The position numbers and the translations under genes are program-made. A model generated the notes under the pieces. The model did no database searches and was not told the origin of the DNA. It saw only the letters and a program-made list of their open reading frames with translations. A stretch of 64,000 nucleotides of DNA from Dallia pectoralis (lineage: Eukaryota > Chordata > Actinopteri > Esociformes > Umbridae). Position 1 is the stretch's first letter. Every line of letters begins with the position of its first letter. Where the stretch lies: contig CM055741.1 in assembly GCA_029465975.1 (NCBI GenBank), forward strand, positions 1,383,838-1,447,837, given 5' to 3'. Shown here piece after piece: positions 45,581 to 57,574 of the stretch.

Positions 45581-46201
45581 ATGCCTCGGTCTTTGAAGTC
45601 CAAACGTGCCTCAGAAGCTACACCTAGCATGGCAGATAATGTGCCCAACAATGGCGCGGCCTCATGTCCCCTCTCTCAAGCGGTCACCCGCGCTGACCTC
45701 CACGAATTCCAGGAGGCCATGTTCGCAAAGCTATCAGTCCTGATTGCTGGCCAGTTGCAGTCGGCTGTCGAGGCCATTCTGAAGCCGGCTATTGATGCGG
45801 CCATGGGTCCCATAACGTCAGTGCTGAATGGTTTCGGGGTCGCGGTAGAAGCACAGGGCCGACAAATATCCGACCTTGAGCAGGGTCTGTCCGACTACAG
45901 CGACCGGGCCGGCGCCCTAGAGCTAGCTGTCACACGCCTTAGCTCCGAGTGCAGGCAGATGGCTGATAAGATCGACGATCTGGAGTCGAGATCACGTCGC
46001 TGCAATCTGCGTGTGGTGGGTATCCCGGAGAGACTGGAGGGAGCGGATCCTGTGGCCTTCATGTCGGGTTTCTTTACGGAGGTCCTCGGCGGTTCTCTTG
46101 CGCCATCCCCCATGAAGCTTGACAGGGCTCATCGCCTTGGCCCCCACCCGATGCCAGGCAGCGCTCGGGTCTCCATTGGTCAGTCGGATGTCAAGCAGTA
46201 G
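45581..46201 (+). pseudogene. LINE ORF1 (RNA-binding chaperone), truncated
   Basis: Starts MPRSLKSKRASEATPSMADN. A heptad-rich segment follows (about residues 45-125, QGRQISDLEQGLSDYSDRAG), then the conserved LESRSRRCNLRVVGIPERLE and KLDRAHRLG blocks of L1/Tx1 ORF1 proteins, which trimerise and bind LINE RNA (family knowledge). The frame ends SIGQSDVKQ at 46201, where an inverted repeat begins, so the C-terminal domain is lost. Confidence 0.8.
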
Positions 46202-46404
46202 ATTGCATTCTTTGAATTTCATTCGTCTATGTCACGATGGCAGACATAATGTATAAATGTAAAATGTCTAGGAACAAAACCCGATACTATAAAGTGAGTT
46301 TGTGAGCATACCACCTGAGGCTGCAAAAAGCCACGTTCCGGCTGCCCAGCCATCGTGACAATGCAATCTACTGCTCGAAATCCGGCTGACCAATGGAGAC
46401 CCGT
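46168..46404. repeat. imperfect inverted repeat at the broken end of LINE ORF1
   Basis: About 44 bp starting CGGGTCTCCATTGGTCAGTC (46168-46211) returns as its reverse complement at 46361-46404 with about four mismatches. A second inner pair shares GTCACGATGGC. The arms are LINE ORF1 sequence, so part of the element was copied in inverted orientation. Confidence 0.85.
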
Positions 46405-47104
46405 CTTCTTGGAAGTCATCTAAACCCCGCCCACACGTTACAATTGTGTCAAAAAATTCGCAACTGCAAAAAAAGAAACCGAGAGCAAAAACCTGAACTC
46501 GCAACTGCAAAAAAAGACAGAGAGCAAAAACCATGTAACCACGTAAGCAGAGATAGAAAAAACTGCAATACATTTGTCTTTGCATTTAAAACGTTTTGAT
46601 TTCTTGCGGATCTCGAAACCTTTTCGTGGATGTTTTGCATTCAATATTTATTTTTTTGTTTGCAATACATATTTTTTGGTAGCAATAGTAATAATTTTGT
46701 TTGTTCTTTTTGAGACAAATGTAACTCCATAGAGGTCCTCCATTGTCTCTATCCAGGTACTCTACTTCAGACCAAAGCAATGGATCAGACTAGATTCGCG
46801 TTAGCCCCACCCACTGAGTTTGATGGGTCAGTTTGACAGTTTTAAGTAACTCATGAAGCACTGCGACACAGGATCATGAAATGTAAATAGTGAAATATTT
46901 GTATATGTATTTTACATAAAATGAATTGGTATTTGAATTAATTAATGACACATTTAATAACACATTCATGTATTTAATTCAAATTTGTATTAATTAATGA
47001 CACATTTAAGTAATTATTTAATGGTGTATTTATTTATTTAATGATGTATTTCCCTTTGTATTTATTTATTTCATGGTATATATATTTATTCAATAAAATC
47101 CCTG
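46405..47104. other. foreign DNA between LINE ORF1 and ORF2
   Basis: Contains two copies of a block with CGCAACTGCAAAAAAAGA and GAGAGCAAAAACC (about 46455-46535), then AT-rich repeats with AATTAATGACACATTTAA (about 46935-47010). No gene. Confidence 0.55.
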
Positions 47105-47470
47105 AAATTCCTCCATAGCCCCGCAATGGTGGAACAACTCCACTCTGGAGATCAGATCATCGGACTCTCTACCAATCTTCAAAAAACGTCTGAAAACATT
47201 CCTCTTCAAACTGTACCTCCAGTAGCTCCATGAATGGAGCTCCACAACTCTCGCCTGTTCGAAACTTCACTACCGAATCATTCCTCTACGATTATCACCC
47301 ACTCCTCCTCTCCTAGCACCCCTTCTATCTCAGCACTTCCCCCTGCACCCACCCAGGAACAATGTACTTATGGCCTTTTTGATGTGTGTTTTAGCTATAT
47401 GTGAAATGCCTGCACTTATTGTAAGTCGCTCTGGATAAGAGCGTCTGCTAAATGCGCAAAATGTAAATGT
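47105..47470 (+). mobile_element. 3' end of an L2-type LINE or a SINE sharing it
   Basis: One frame near 47115-47225 gives SSDSLPIFKKRLKTFLFKLY, then LQ and a stop, the usual C-terminus of fish CR1/L2-type ORF2. About 200 bp later follows GTAAGTCGCTCTGGATAAGA GCGTCTGCTAAATG, a 3' tail very widespread in teleost elements. Lies between the two halves of the L1/Tx1-like LINE. Confidence 0.75.
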
Positions 47471-48145
47471 TTATGCGACGGAGTCTCCCACGTTCACTGC
47501 TTAATATACACTGGAGCTACGTCAGTGTTCTGGAGATGTCTTCGGATATGGAGACTGGTAACTCGGGTTTGGGGCGGGGTTAATGTTTTTGTATGGATGT
47601 TTTTTTGTCACTTTTTGGTTATTATTTCTTTGTTCTCCCCGATTATTTTTTCTTTATTTACCAATTGTTTTACTGTCTTCACAACAGCTTGGTGGGTCAG
47701 TTTCTTCTTCCTGTTTGAATACTTTAAATGGCTAGCACCAGAGGTATTGGTGGGGGTGCACCTACACCTATTAAGTTTGTATCTTGGAACGTGAAATCAA
47801 TGAACACGCCAGTTAAGAGGTCTAGGGTATTCTCTCATTTGAAAAAGCTTGGGGCAGATGTCGTTTTTTTACAGGAAACTCATCTCCGCATTAATGACCA
47901 GACAAAGTTGCAAAACTCTAGATATAGTCAGGTTTTCACTCCCATTTTAATTCCAAGGCAAGGGGGGTTGCAATATTGATTAGTAGCGGAGTGCAGTTTA
48001 CTTTGTTGAATGTTATCTCTGACAGTAATGGCAGATATGTTATTGTAACTGGCACTCTTTGGTACACACCGGTAGCGCTGGTCAACGTGTACGCCCCAAA
48101 CTTTGATGACGTGAGTTTTGCAAACAAACTGCTGGGGAAAATCCC

Positions 48146-48593
48146 TTCTCTAACTACCCATCGTTTGATATTTGGTGGGGATTTGAACTGCGTTGTTAGC
48201 CCGGCTCTGGATCGCTCCAACCCAAAGAATTCCTCTCTCTCTGCTATGTCTAAGGCCTTCTCTAACTACCCATCGTTTGATATTTGGTGGGGATTTGAAC
48301 TGCGTTGTTAGCCCGGCTCTGGATCGCTCCAACCCAAAGAATGCCTCTCCCTCTGCTATGTCTAAGGCCTTCTCTAACTACCCACTGTTTGATATTTGGT
48401 GGGGACCTGAACTGCGTTGTTAGCCCGGCTCTGGATCGCTCCAACCCAAAGAATGCCTCTCCCTCTGCTATGTCTAAGGCCTTCTCTAACTACCCACTGT
48501 TTGATATTTGGTGGGGACCTGAACTACGTTGTTAGCCCGGCTCTGGATCGCTCCAACCCAAAGAATGCCTCTCCCTTTGCTATGTCTAAGGCC
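48146..48593. repeat. 112-bp tandem repeat inside LINE endonuclease
   Basis: Four copies starting at 48146, 48258, 48370 and 48482, each beginning TTCTCTAACTACCCA. Only a few bases differ. 112 is not a multiple of three, so every copy shifts the frame. Confidence 0.95.
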
Positions 48594-51340
48594 TTTCTGA
48601 TTTTATGGTTGACAATGGTTGTACTGATCCGTGGAGATTTCTCAACCCCAGGGCTAGAGAATATTCATTTTTCTCACATGTGCACCACTCTTATTCTCGT
48701 ATTGACTACTTTTTTATTGATCATGCACTGCTTCCAAATGTGACCTCCTCTGAGTACTTGCCCATTGTCATTTCAGACCACGCCCCCCTGGCCCTAGATA
48801 TCGCCCTGTCGGTGCAAACACATTCCCCTACCTGTTGGAGGTTCAATTCTTTTCTTCTGTCTGACACAGACTTCTGTAATCTCATTTCCACCTCCATTGA
48901 TAACTTCTTGTTTTCTAACCAGACAGACACCACGTCTCACTCTCTTTTATGGGAGACACTCAAAGCCTACCTAAGGGGGGTGGTTATCTCCTACTCTTCC
49001 TACTTAAACAAAACCCGTAGGGTTAAACTTGAGGAGCTTTCCTCAGCCATTCTCGACCTGGACCGACGTTATGCCCTGGCCCCAACCCCTGAGCTGTATA
49101 AGCAGCGCATAAACTTACAATCTGAGTTTAATCTACTTTCCACCAAGGATGCTGAGCGGCTCCTTTTACGCTCCCGTGCTACCTATTTTGAACATGGTGA
49201 CAGGGCATCCCGCCTGCTGGCCCATCAGCTGAAACGACGATCTGCTTCACGGCTGCTTCTCTCAAATTTTGACCCACAACCCCAAACGAATCAATGAGGC
49301 CATCACTTCATTTTATTCCTCCCTATACACATCCGAGTCCCCCTCAGACAATACCAAAATGAGACTCATTGGAAACCCCTTTGGTTGACGCAGACTCTGC
49401 GGCTCACCTTGACTCCCCGCTCACCCTCAAGGAAGTGGTTATTTCTATTAAATCAATGCAGAGCAGCAGAGCTCCGGGGCCTGACGGCTTCCCAGCTGAG
49501 TTTTATAAGAAATTCCTTGTGAAGTTGGCTCCCTTACTATTATCTATCTATAATGAGTCACTTGAACGCGGGACCCTGCCACTGACCTTGACGCAGGCAT
49601 CCATAGCACTGCTTCTTAAAAAAGGAAAGGACCCCACTTCCTGCTCTTCGTACAGGCCCTTAAGCCTTCTCAATGTAGATGCTAAGGTCCTTGCGAAGCT
49701 ACTCGTACACCGCCTGGAAACGATCCTACCAGAATTAATTTCAGAGTCTCTAAGTGCCCCGAGCTGGTAGTCTCTCTGGACGCAGAGAAGGCATTTGATA
49801 GAATTGAGTGGGACTATCTCATTGCAGTTCTGGAAAAATTTGGGTTTGGGGGCAAGTTCTGCTCGTGGGTCTGCCTATTGTACGCATCCCCTCAGGCCAG
49901 TGTCTGCACCAACAACACGCGTTCCGAATATTTTGCCCTGGGACGCGGCACTAGGCAGGGGTGTCCTTTATCCCCCCTACTGTTTGCCATTGCGATTGAG
50001 CCCCTGTCTGTTGCCTTGCGAGCATCTCCCCTGTTTCAGGGTGTTTTCGCGGGAGGGGATGGAGCACAGGCTGTCATTGTATGCCGACGATTTGCTGCTC
50101 TATGTCAGTAATCCTGCAGTCTGTCTGCCCTCTTTTCTTTCAATTTCAAAGTTTGGCAAACTTTGGCTCTTTCTCAGGTTACAAATTATATCTCCGTAAG
50201 AGCGAGTGCTTTCCTGTGAATCCAGCTGCACTCCAACTACGGGAATCTGATTTACCATTCACGCTCAGCCGCTCTGGATTTAAAAATCTCGAAGTGAATG
50301 TGACTCGTTCTTTTTCCTCTCTTTACTACGCAAACTTTGCTGCCCTTCTCACACAGATGAAGGGTGATTTTCAGAGGTGGGGTAATCTACCTCTTACACT
50401 CGTGGGAAGGATAAATGCTGTGAAGATGAACAGTTTACCTAAATTTCTCTACCTTTTTCAATCTATTCCCCTTTTTCTGCCGAAGTGCTTTTTCAAGTCA
50501 ATTGACCAGGCCATCACCTCATTCATATGGGCAGGCAAGGTACTCAGGGTCAGTAGATCCCTACTTCAGAGATGCCGATTTAGTGGAGGTCTGGCTCTAC
50601 CCAACTTTCTATACTACTACTGGGCGGCAAATTTTACATGCTCCAGACTCCCAGTGGTGCCAACTTGAGTCACACTCCTGCATCTCTACTTCTCTCCCTG
50701 CTCTGCTTTGCTCCTCTCTCCCATCATCACCGTCCCGTGATGAACCCTGTGGTGCTCTCCAAACTTAAGATCTGGTATCAATTTCGACAGCACTTTAAAT
50801 TATCTTCTGCATCTACCATGGCCCCTATCAATAGAAACCATGCATTTCTCCCTTCCACAGTGGACACCGCCTTCTCCCTCTGGTCAAGAAAGGGGATTAC
50901 GACCTTTCAGGACAAGTATGGGGACAGAGGTTTTTCTAGTTTTCCTGATCTTGTCTCTAAGTGGTCTCTGCCCCAATCACATTTCTTCCGCTACCTTCAG
51001 GTACGGCACTTTGTTTCCTCTCAGTGTCCTGAATTTCCTGCCCTACCCCCAAGTAGACCCTGGGATGCTCTGCTGTCTCTGCTACCCCATCAGAGGGGGC
51101 TAATCTCCCAAATCTACTCATGCATCATGTCTTTCGATGCACACTCCACTGATAGAATCAAGTTGGCTTGGGAACGGGAGATGGGGTTGGGCTTACGCAG
51201 GAGTGGTGGAGTAGGGCGATAGACAGAATACACTCCACGACACCTTGTGCTCGCCTGGGTCTCATCCAATTTAAAGTCACTCACAGAATGCACTTCTCTA
51301 AGGCCAGACTGGCTTCTATTTACCCTGACGTACTTGACGA

Positions 51341-53028
51341 GTGTGATAGATGTCCTGCCTCCACCTGTGATCTCATATGTGTGATAAATGCCCTGCCTCC
51401 ACCTGTGATCTCATATGTGTGATAGATGCCCTGCCTCCCCCTGTGATCTCATATGTGTGATAGATGTCCTGCCTCCACCTGTGATCTCATATGTGTGATA
51501 GATGCCCTGCCTCCACCTGTGATCTCATATGTGTGATAGATGTCCTGCCTCCACCTGTGATCTCATATGTGTGATAGATGTCCTGCCTTCACCTGTGATC
51601 TCACTCATATGTGTGATAGATGTCCTGTCTCCACCTGTGATCTCATATGTGTGATAAATGCCCTGCCTCCACTTATGATCTCATATGTGTGATAGATGCC
51701 CTGCCTCCACCTGTGATCTCATATGTGTGATAGATGTCCTGCCTCCACCTGTGACCTCATATGTGTGATAGATGTCCTGCCTCCACCTGTGATCTCATAT
51801 GTGTGATAGATGTCCTGCCTCCACCTGTGATCTCATATGTGTGATAGATGTCCTGCCTCCACCTGTGATCTCATATGTGTGATAGATGTCCTGCCTCCAC
51901 CTGTGATCTCACTCATATGTGTGATAGATGTCCTGCCTCCACCTGTGATCTCATATGTGTGATAGATGTCCTGCCTCCACCTGTGATCTCATATGTGTGA
52001 TAGATGTCCTGCCTCCACCTGTGATCTCATATGTGTGATAGATGCCCTGCCTCCACCTGTGATCTCATATGTGTGATAGATGTCCTGCCTCCACCTGTGA
52101 TCTCATATGTGTGATAGATGTCCTGCCTCCACCTGTGATCTCATATGTGTGATAGATGTCCTGCCTCCACTTATGATCTCATATGTGTGATAGATGTCCT
52201 GCCTCCACCTGTGATCTCATATGTGTGATAGATGTCCTGCCTCCACCTGTGATCTCATATGTGTGATAGATGTCCTGCCTCCACCTGTGATCTCATATGT
52301 GTGATAGATGTCCTGCCTCCACTTATGATCTCATATGTGTGATAGATGTCCTGCCTCCACCTGTGATCTCATATGTGTGATAGATGTCCTGCCTCCACCT
52401 GTGATCTCATATGTGTGATAGATGTCCTGCCTCCACCTGTGACCTCATATGTGTGATAGATGTCCTGCCTCCACCTGTGATCTCATATGTGTGATAGATG
52501 TCCTGCCTCCACCTGTGATCTCACTCATATGTGTGATAGATGTCCTGCCTCCACCTGTGATCTCATATGTGTGATAGATGTCCTGCCTCCACCTGTGATC
52601 TCATATGTGTGATAGATGTCCTGCCTCCACCTGTGATCTCATATGTGTGATAGATGCCCTGCCTCCACCTGTGATCTCATATGTGTGATAGATGTCCTGC
52701 CTCCACCTGTGATCTCATATGTGTGATAGATGTCCTGCCTCCACCTGTGATCTCATATGTGTGATAGATGTCCTGCCTCCACTTATGATCTCATATGTGT
52801 GATAGATGTCCTGCCTCCACCTGTGATCTCATATGTGTGATAGATGTCCTGCCTCCACCTGTGATCTCATATGTGTGATAGATGTCCTGCCTCCACCTGT
52901 GACCTCATATGTGTGATAGATGTCCTGCCTCCACCTGTGATCTCATATGTGTGATAGATGTCCTGCCTCCACCTGTGATCTCATATGTGTGATAGATGTC
53001 CTGCCTCCACCTGTGATCTCACTCATAT
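51341..53028. repeat. 38-bp minisatellite inside LINE ORF2, array I
   Basis: About 44 units of GTGTGATAGATGTCCTGCCT then CCACCTGTGATCTCATAT. The unit is the zinc-knuckle coding sequence CDRCPASTCDL plus a few bases; the intact flanking sequence resumes at 53029 (TTTACACAATGC). Marker variants (ACTCATATGTG, ACTTATGATC, GACCTCAT) recur in the same order about 612 bp apart (51901 and 52513), so blocks of about 16 units were themselves duplicated. Confidence 0.97.
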
Positions 53029-53665
53029 GTTTACACAATGCCTTGCCTTGAATAACTATTGGGACTCTATATTTAAGGTGCTGTCTGAGGTGTTGGGTGT
53101 ACCCCTGCAGTCGTGCCCCCTGTTGGCTGTGTTTGGCGTCCCTGCTGACTTGTCCTCCTTGAACCGCGTACAGGCAGACGTGGTAGCATTTACTACACTA
53201 CTGGCCAGGCGTAGAATACTTCTGAATTGGAAGTCTGTCCATCCCCCCGCTGTTTCTATATGGCTCAGTGATGTTATGTATTTCTTACAGCTGGAGAAAG
53301 TTAAATTCTCGCTTAGGGGCTCAACTGTCAAGTTCATCAAGAAATGGCAGCCATTTATAACCTACTTTCAAAGGTTGGAGAAACTGCCCTCTGATTAGTT
53401 AACTTTTTTTTCTTTCCCCCAGTATTTATTGTAATTAATTATCTTCCCCCAGTGTTGTGTTCTTACTCTTGTATTCGTCATGTGTTGTTATTATTATTAT
53501 TTATTTAGGTCCTTGTTTTTGGGTATGTACTCTGTGTCTGTTTTTGTTTAAATGTGTGGGTATGTGGATGGGTGGGAAAAAAAATGGCCAGTGGTCTACT
53601 GAGTGCCAACATTCATTGTTACCAATGTTACACTCTGCTCAATAAAAAATTAAAAATAAATTGTG

Positions 53666-54378
53666 TTAACATGTTCTATTTTTTCTAATTTCTACATTGC
53701 ATGTTGACAAATTGCACAAGAGTTCATTCGGTCTGCACAGCTGTGTCATTGTCATTCAGTTCAAGTGATTGAGTGTTTATTCTGTGTCGGAGGAGCCAGT
53801 TCAGTGGGACACTCTGATGCCTGTCCTTTTGTTCAGGACAGATTATTCAACGACAGCTTCAGATTTATTCGAATCAGGTTATAGGCTATTGTTTGCATTT
53901 TGTGTGTAGACATGTTGTGTGGAAGTGTTTCCCTCGATCGCCTCTTTACAAGTAATTTTGAACGTGTTACTTGAAGCACACCAATAATTTTAAACTAAAC
54001 TTAAGTAGCCTATAAAAACACTGTATTTCAAATGTATGTTGAATAGTTGCCTCGGCTACATCAAAATGCATTTGGTTGGATGTTATCAATGCAATGTAAT
54101 GAAGCATTCTAACTGAATAGAATTTAAATAAACGCATAGAGCAATTTTCAACTTCATATAAAATGTTGTTATTAATTAAATTTGACAGTGAAGAGTACAT
54201 AGGTTTGTCTCATACATTTCACAGAAACGACAGGATGATATTCATGTCAGGAAATTGCACACTTAAATTTTAACAGAAAGAAAATATGTGGAATAAAGCA
54301 TGCATATCAAAGATAAATCCTAAAAGTTGATTTCTGTATGTGCCTCTCGGTCAAATTACCAACTTCTGGCACTTCTAG
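53666..54378. other. intergenic, nothing recognised
   Basis: 3' of the LINE tail; AT-rich, no supported frame. Confidence 0.45.
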
Positions 54379-54500
54379 TGTTAAGAAACTAAAGAAGATG
54401 AAGAAAACTGCTGAAAAGGTACAGCCTGAAAGGTTTGGAGGAATATGAACTATTTCTTCCAATTACATTTGATCTGCATTCAGACTTTTACATTCTGTGT
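54379..54500 (+). pseudogene. relic of the GTPase 3' end
   Basis: GTTAAGAAACTAAAGAAGAT then GAAGAAAACTGCTGAAAA matches 41041-41078 of GTPase copy 1 (KVKKLEEMKKTAE), and the sequence beyond its stop (GATCTGCATTCA...TTTTACATTCT) is shared too. It is a third, mostly deleted copy of the gene family. Confidence 0.7.
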
Positions 54501-54539
54501 TAATTATCACTGATCCCTACTGATCTACCTGATCTATCT

Positions 54540-55080
54540 TTTTTTTGTGATCAACAATTTTTATTTGAAGATATTGAAACGGTACATTTCCATTCCCATT
54601 TACTCTGAACATACAGAACACGAACTACAGTACGACAGTCAATATCCAGCTCCTGGTAGACATAAGATCGGTGACGTAAATGATAGATGGCAGTTACAAT
54701 GTCAAAATTAGCTATCAGGTGTAAGGCAATCCCCAAATAAAAAAATTAAAACAATTAATAACAACAGCAAAAAGTAATAATATTCAGTATAAAAATTAAG
54801 CATTCCCATATAAACATATGTATAAATTAAGTAAGTGAAGTTAAACGAAAAAGAAAAAACTGAGTAATAAATAAAGCAACATTCAGGTCAGATTTTCCGT
54901 TTCCCAAGGTGGTCTCGGATGGACAGTGTAATCTGAGACCATGCCTGGATGGTGTTTGGTTTGGCCTTGTTGAGGCGTGCAGTTGTGCACTCAAGAGAAG
55001 TAATATACTGGTAGGCAGTTAGCCAGTATTGTGTCATGGGTAGAGTAGGATGGAACCAAAGCCTTAAGATGGTCTTTTTT
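54540..55080 (-). mobile_element. 3' end of an L1/Tx1-like LINE inside the 9-bp repeat
   Basis: The minus strand encodes KKTILRLWFHPTLPMTQYWL, then TAYQYITSLECTTARLNKAK and QAWSQITLSIRDHLGKRK plus a stop, the style of an ORF2 C-terminus of this LINE group. A UTR follows, ending in A-rich sequence at 54540-54565. Both sides are TACCTGATC-type repeats, so it probably inserted into the array. Confidence 0.65.
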
Positions 55081-55733
55081 ACCTGATCTATCTGATCTAC
55101 CTGATCTACCTGATCTATCTGATCTACCTGATCTACCTGATCTATCTGACCTACCTGATCTATCTGACCTACCTGATCTATCTATCCATGATCTACCTGA
55201 TCTATCTGATCTACCTGATCTATCTATCCATGATCTACCTGATCTATCTGATCTACCTGATCTATCTGTCCATGATCTACCTGATCTATCTGATCTACCT
55301 GATCTATATGATCTACCTGATCTGTTCTGATCTACCCAATCTACATGATCTACCTGATCTATCTGTCCTGATCTACCTGATCTACCTGTCCATGATCTAC
55401 CTGATCTATCTAATCTACCTGATCTACCTGATCTACCTGATCTATCTGTCCATGATCTACCTGATCTATCTGTCCATGATCTACCTGATCTATCTGATCT
55501 ATCTGTCCATGATCTACCTGATCTACCTGATCTATCTGATCTACCTGATCTACCTGATCTACCTGATCTATCTGATCTATCTGTCCATGATCTATCTGAT
55601 CTATCTGATCTATCTGTCCTGATCTACCTGATCTACCTGATCTACCTGTACCTGATCTACCTGATATATCTGTCCTGATCTACCTGATCTACCTGTACCT
55701 GATCTACCTGATCTATTTGATCTACCATTAGAT
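55081..55733. repeat. 9-bp repeat array J
   Basis: About 72 units of TACCTGATC/TATCTGATC with interspersed TGTCCATGATC units. A few units also lie left of the LINE tail at about 54516-54539. The open frame YLIYLIYLSMIYL is a repeat artefact. Confidence 0.95.
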
Positions 55734-57574
55734 TTAGTTAGATTTATATTCAAGATTCGCACTCAATACCTCATAAATCTTCAAGAAACAAACAATTTAC
55801 ATATTCTGAATCTGCTGTCGATAGAGAACATGCAACACATCTTGTGTTTCTATGTCGGTTTCATACTTATCGTATTTAGTTGAAAATAACGCGAATGTGT
55901 GTTTACTACGGCAGGAGGGTTAGGTCACCATCTTAAAAGTGCACCATCTGGTCATTTTTATGAAAAACGGCAGTAGCTTGTTATTAATTTTTGTAGTTTT
56001 TTTGGGGGGCTAAAATAACTGAGTATATTCAGGAACCATCAAAATTTTTTAGCTTTTCAAAAAAAAAATTGAAATCATATTTTTGCAGGTATGTATCAAA
56101 TTTTGCTAAATAGCTAAACAAGTATGTATGTAATACAAACTGGTAAAAAACGTACTTATTGTCACAGCTATAGTGAGATGTGTAGGTGAGGAAGGACAGT
56201 GTCTGAGGCAGCAGCGATAGCGTCCCAGATTGACACCAGCAACAATCATCCAAGTACACACTGGTACTACTAGTATAACTCAAGGTGCGACGCAGTGCAA
56301 TAAAGTCCACAGGACTGAATTAATCAAAAGATGGCACACAGCACATCAATAAGCAAACACTCTCGCAGAGTACAAAACACGTAACATGCTACAATACCAA
56401 AAAAAGACCCAACACAGGGAACCTAAATACTCTACTATTGAGGAAATTGACACTGGGTGTAGTGATGACGAGACTGAACATAATGTGAAAGGGGGAGGAG
56501 ATGCGATAGCAGCTAGAAATCCAGCAAGGACGGCCACCGGAACCTGCCTGCAGGTGGCAGTAGAACACCATCAGAGGGAGCTCTGACAATTCTCCCAACC
56601 TGGCGTCGACACCGACCCCTTACCAGCACCCAACATGGCTCCTCCGGGCCGTACCCCTCCCACTCCAGTACCTCGGTGTCAGGTTGGCTCTGCTGCCACG
56701 GTGCCAGAACCGGCTGGTATCCTAGAGCACATTGGAATGATGTTAGAATTCGTAGTCGTAGAAATCAGAGTTGTACTCATGAATGTTTACAGTCACATAA
56801 AAACACAAATGTAATTTTATTAACTCACGTGTATGAATATTAACAGATTAATTTACGCACAAATGTTTAAAAATACGAATACGAATGCTTAAAGTTGTGC
56901 ATACATCTTTTTGAAAGTAATCCTACAATATGTTTGAGCCTACATGGATTTTATCTGAGATTTTGTATGACAGCTATTTATAGAATAAATCAGATGGGGT
57001 TTGATGCGTTTCTGATAATCACTGAATAAGTTATTGATTTTCCAATCAATTTACTGCTGTTAGTGAATGCGTGATCACGGTCAGACAAATGATTTTTTAT
57101 TGAAATCTAGATTCAACTTTGATTAAAAACAAAAGTTGTAAAAGTATGAGATATTTTTTAGAACTAATCAGATGTGGTTTGATGTGTTTCTGTCAGTCAC
57201 TGAATAAGTTATTGATTTTCCAAACTGTCGAATGTCTGTTGAATGTCCGTTGAATGTCTGTTGAATGTGAATGTGTGAAACCAAGTTTACCTCGGTGATT
57301 TTGTATTTCATTCATGAACTTAAAGAACAGGGACAATATCGTATTTTGTTTTGCATTCCTTGGTGATATGTTTCATTCATAGATCATTCATAATATTGTT
57401 TGCACATATGTATGGTTTATTTTGCTGTGTAATTAACGTTTGTCACCCTGAATCTTTGCTTTATGTATGTTTGTAGCCGTGAAAACAAGTGTGTGAAATG
57501 TTTGTTATATGTATGTTTCAATATAGTTTTCACGGTGCTAAGGTGACAAGAACTGAAATGGTGAACGTCATGGT
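55734..57574. other. intergenic with a dispersed 62-bp direct repeat
   Basis: 56982-57042 and 57160-57222 share AATCAGATG(G/T)GGTTTGATG(C/T)GTTTCTG...CACTGAATAAGTTATTGATT. A short repeat of GTTGAATGTC(T/C) lies at about 57228-57270. A 66-codon frame at 56386-56586 (MLQYQKKTQHREPKYSTIEE...) has no recognised domain. No gene supported. Confidence 0.55.

Larger units (their letters stand above)
47728..53398 (+). pseudogene. LINE ORF2 (endonuclease, reverse transcriptase), fragmented
   Basis: Starts MASTRGIGGGAPTPIKFVSW, with the endonuclease block ...GADVVFLQETHL. The endonuclease is broken by 112-bp repeats and resumes at 48605 (SRIDYFFIDHALLPN; VISDHAPLAL). Reverse transcriptase pieces follow: SSRAPGPDGFPAEFYKKFL (49369-49770), TRQGCPLSPLLFAIAIEPLS (about 49940-50010) and catalytic YADDLLLYVSNP (about 50078-50115). 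After the thumb region comes the zinc-knuckle segment CDRCPASTCDL, expanded into the 38-bp array, and finally THMFTQCLALNNYWDSIF to the stop at 53398. Many frame changes; not functional. Confidence 0.85.
45410..53665 (+). mobile_element. L1/Tx1-like LINE with internal insertions and tandem expansions
   Basis: A near-full-length element: 5' UTR (about 45410-45580), ORF1 (45581-46201, truncated), a foreign segment (46205-47480, including an L2 tail), the inter-ORF region, ORF2 (47728-53398 in several frames) and a 3' UTR ending in A-rich AATAAAAAATTAAAAATAAA near 53641-53660. Internal 112-bp duplications (48146-48593) and a 1.7-kb 38-bp minisatellite (51341-53028) interrupt ORF2. It belongs to a different family from the minus-strand LINE at 35600-39710. 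Confidence 0.85.

Noticed and set aside
55188..55622. 144-codon hydrophobic frame IYLIYLIYLS resembling membrane segments
   Set aside because: Direct translation of the 9-bp repeat.
56386..56586. 66-codon frame MLQYQKKTQHREPKYSTIEE
   Set aside because: The acidic middle suggested a transposase N-terminus, but nothing adjacent supports one; too weak to call.
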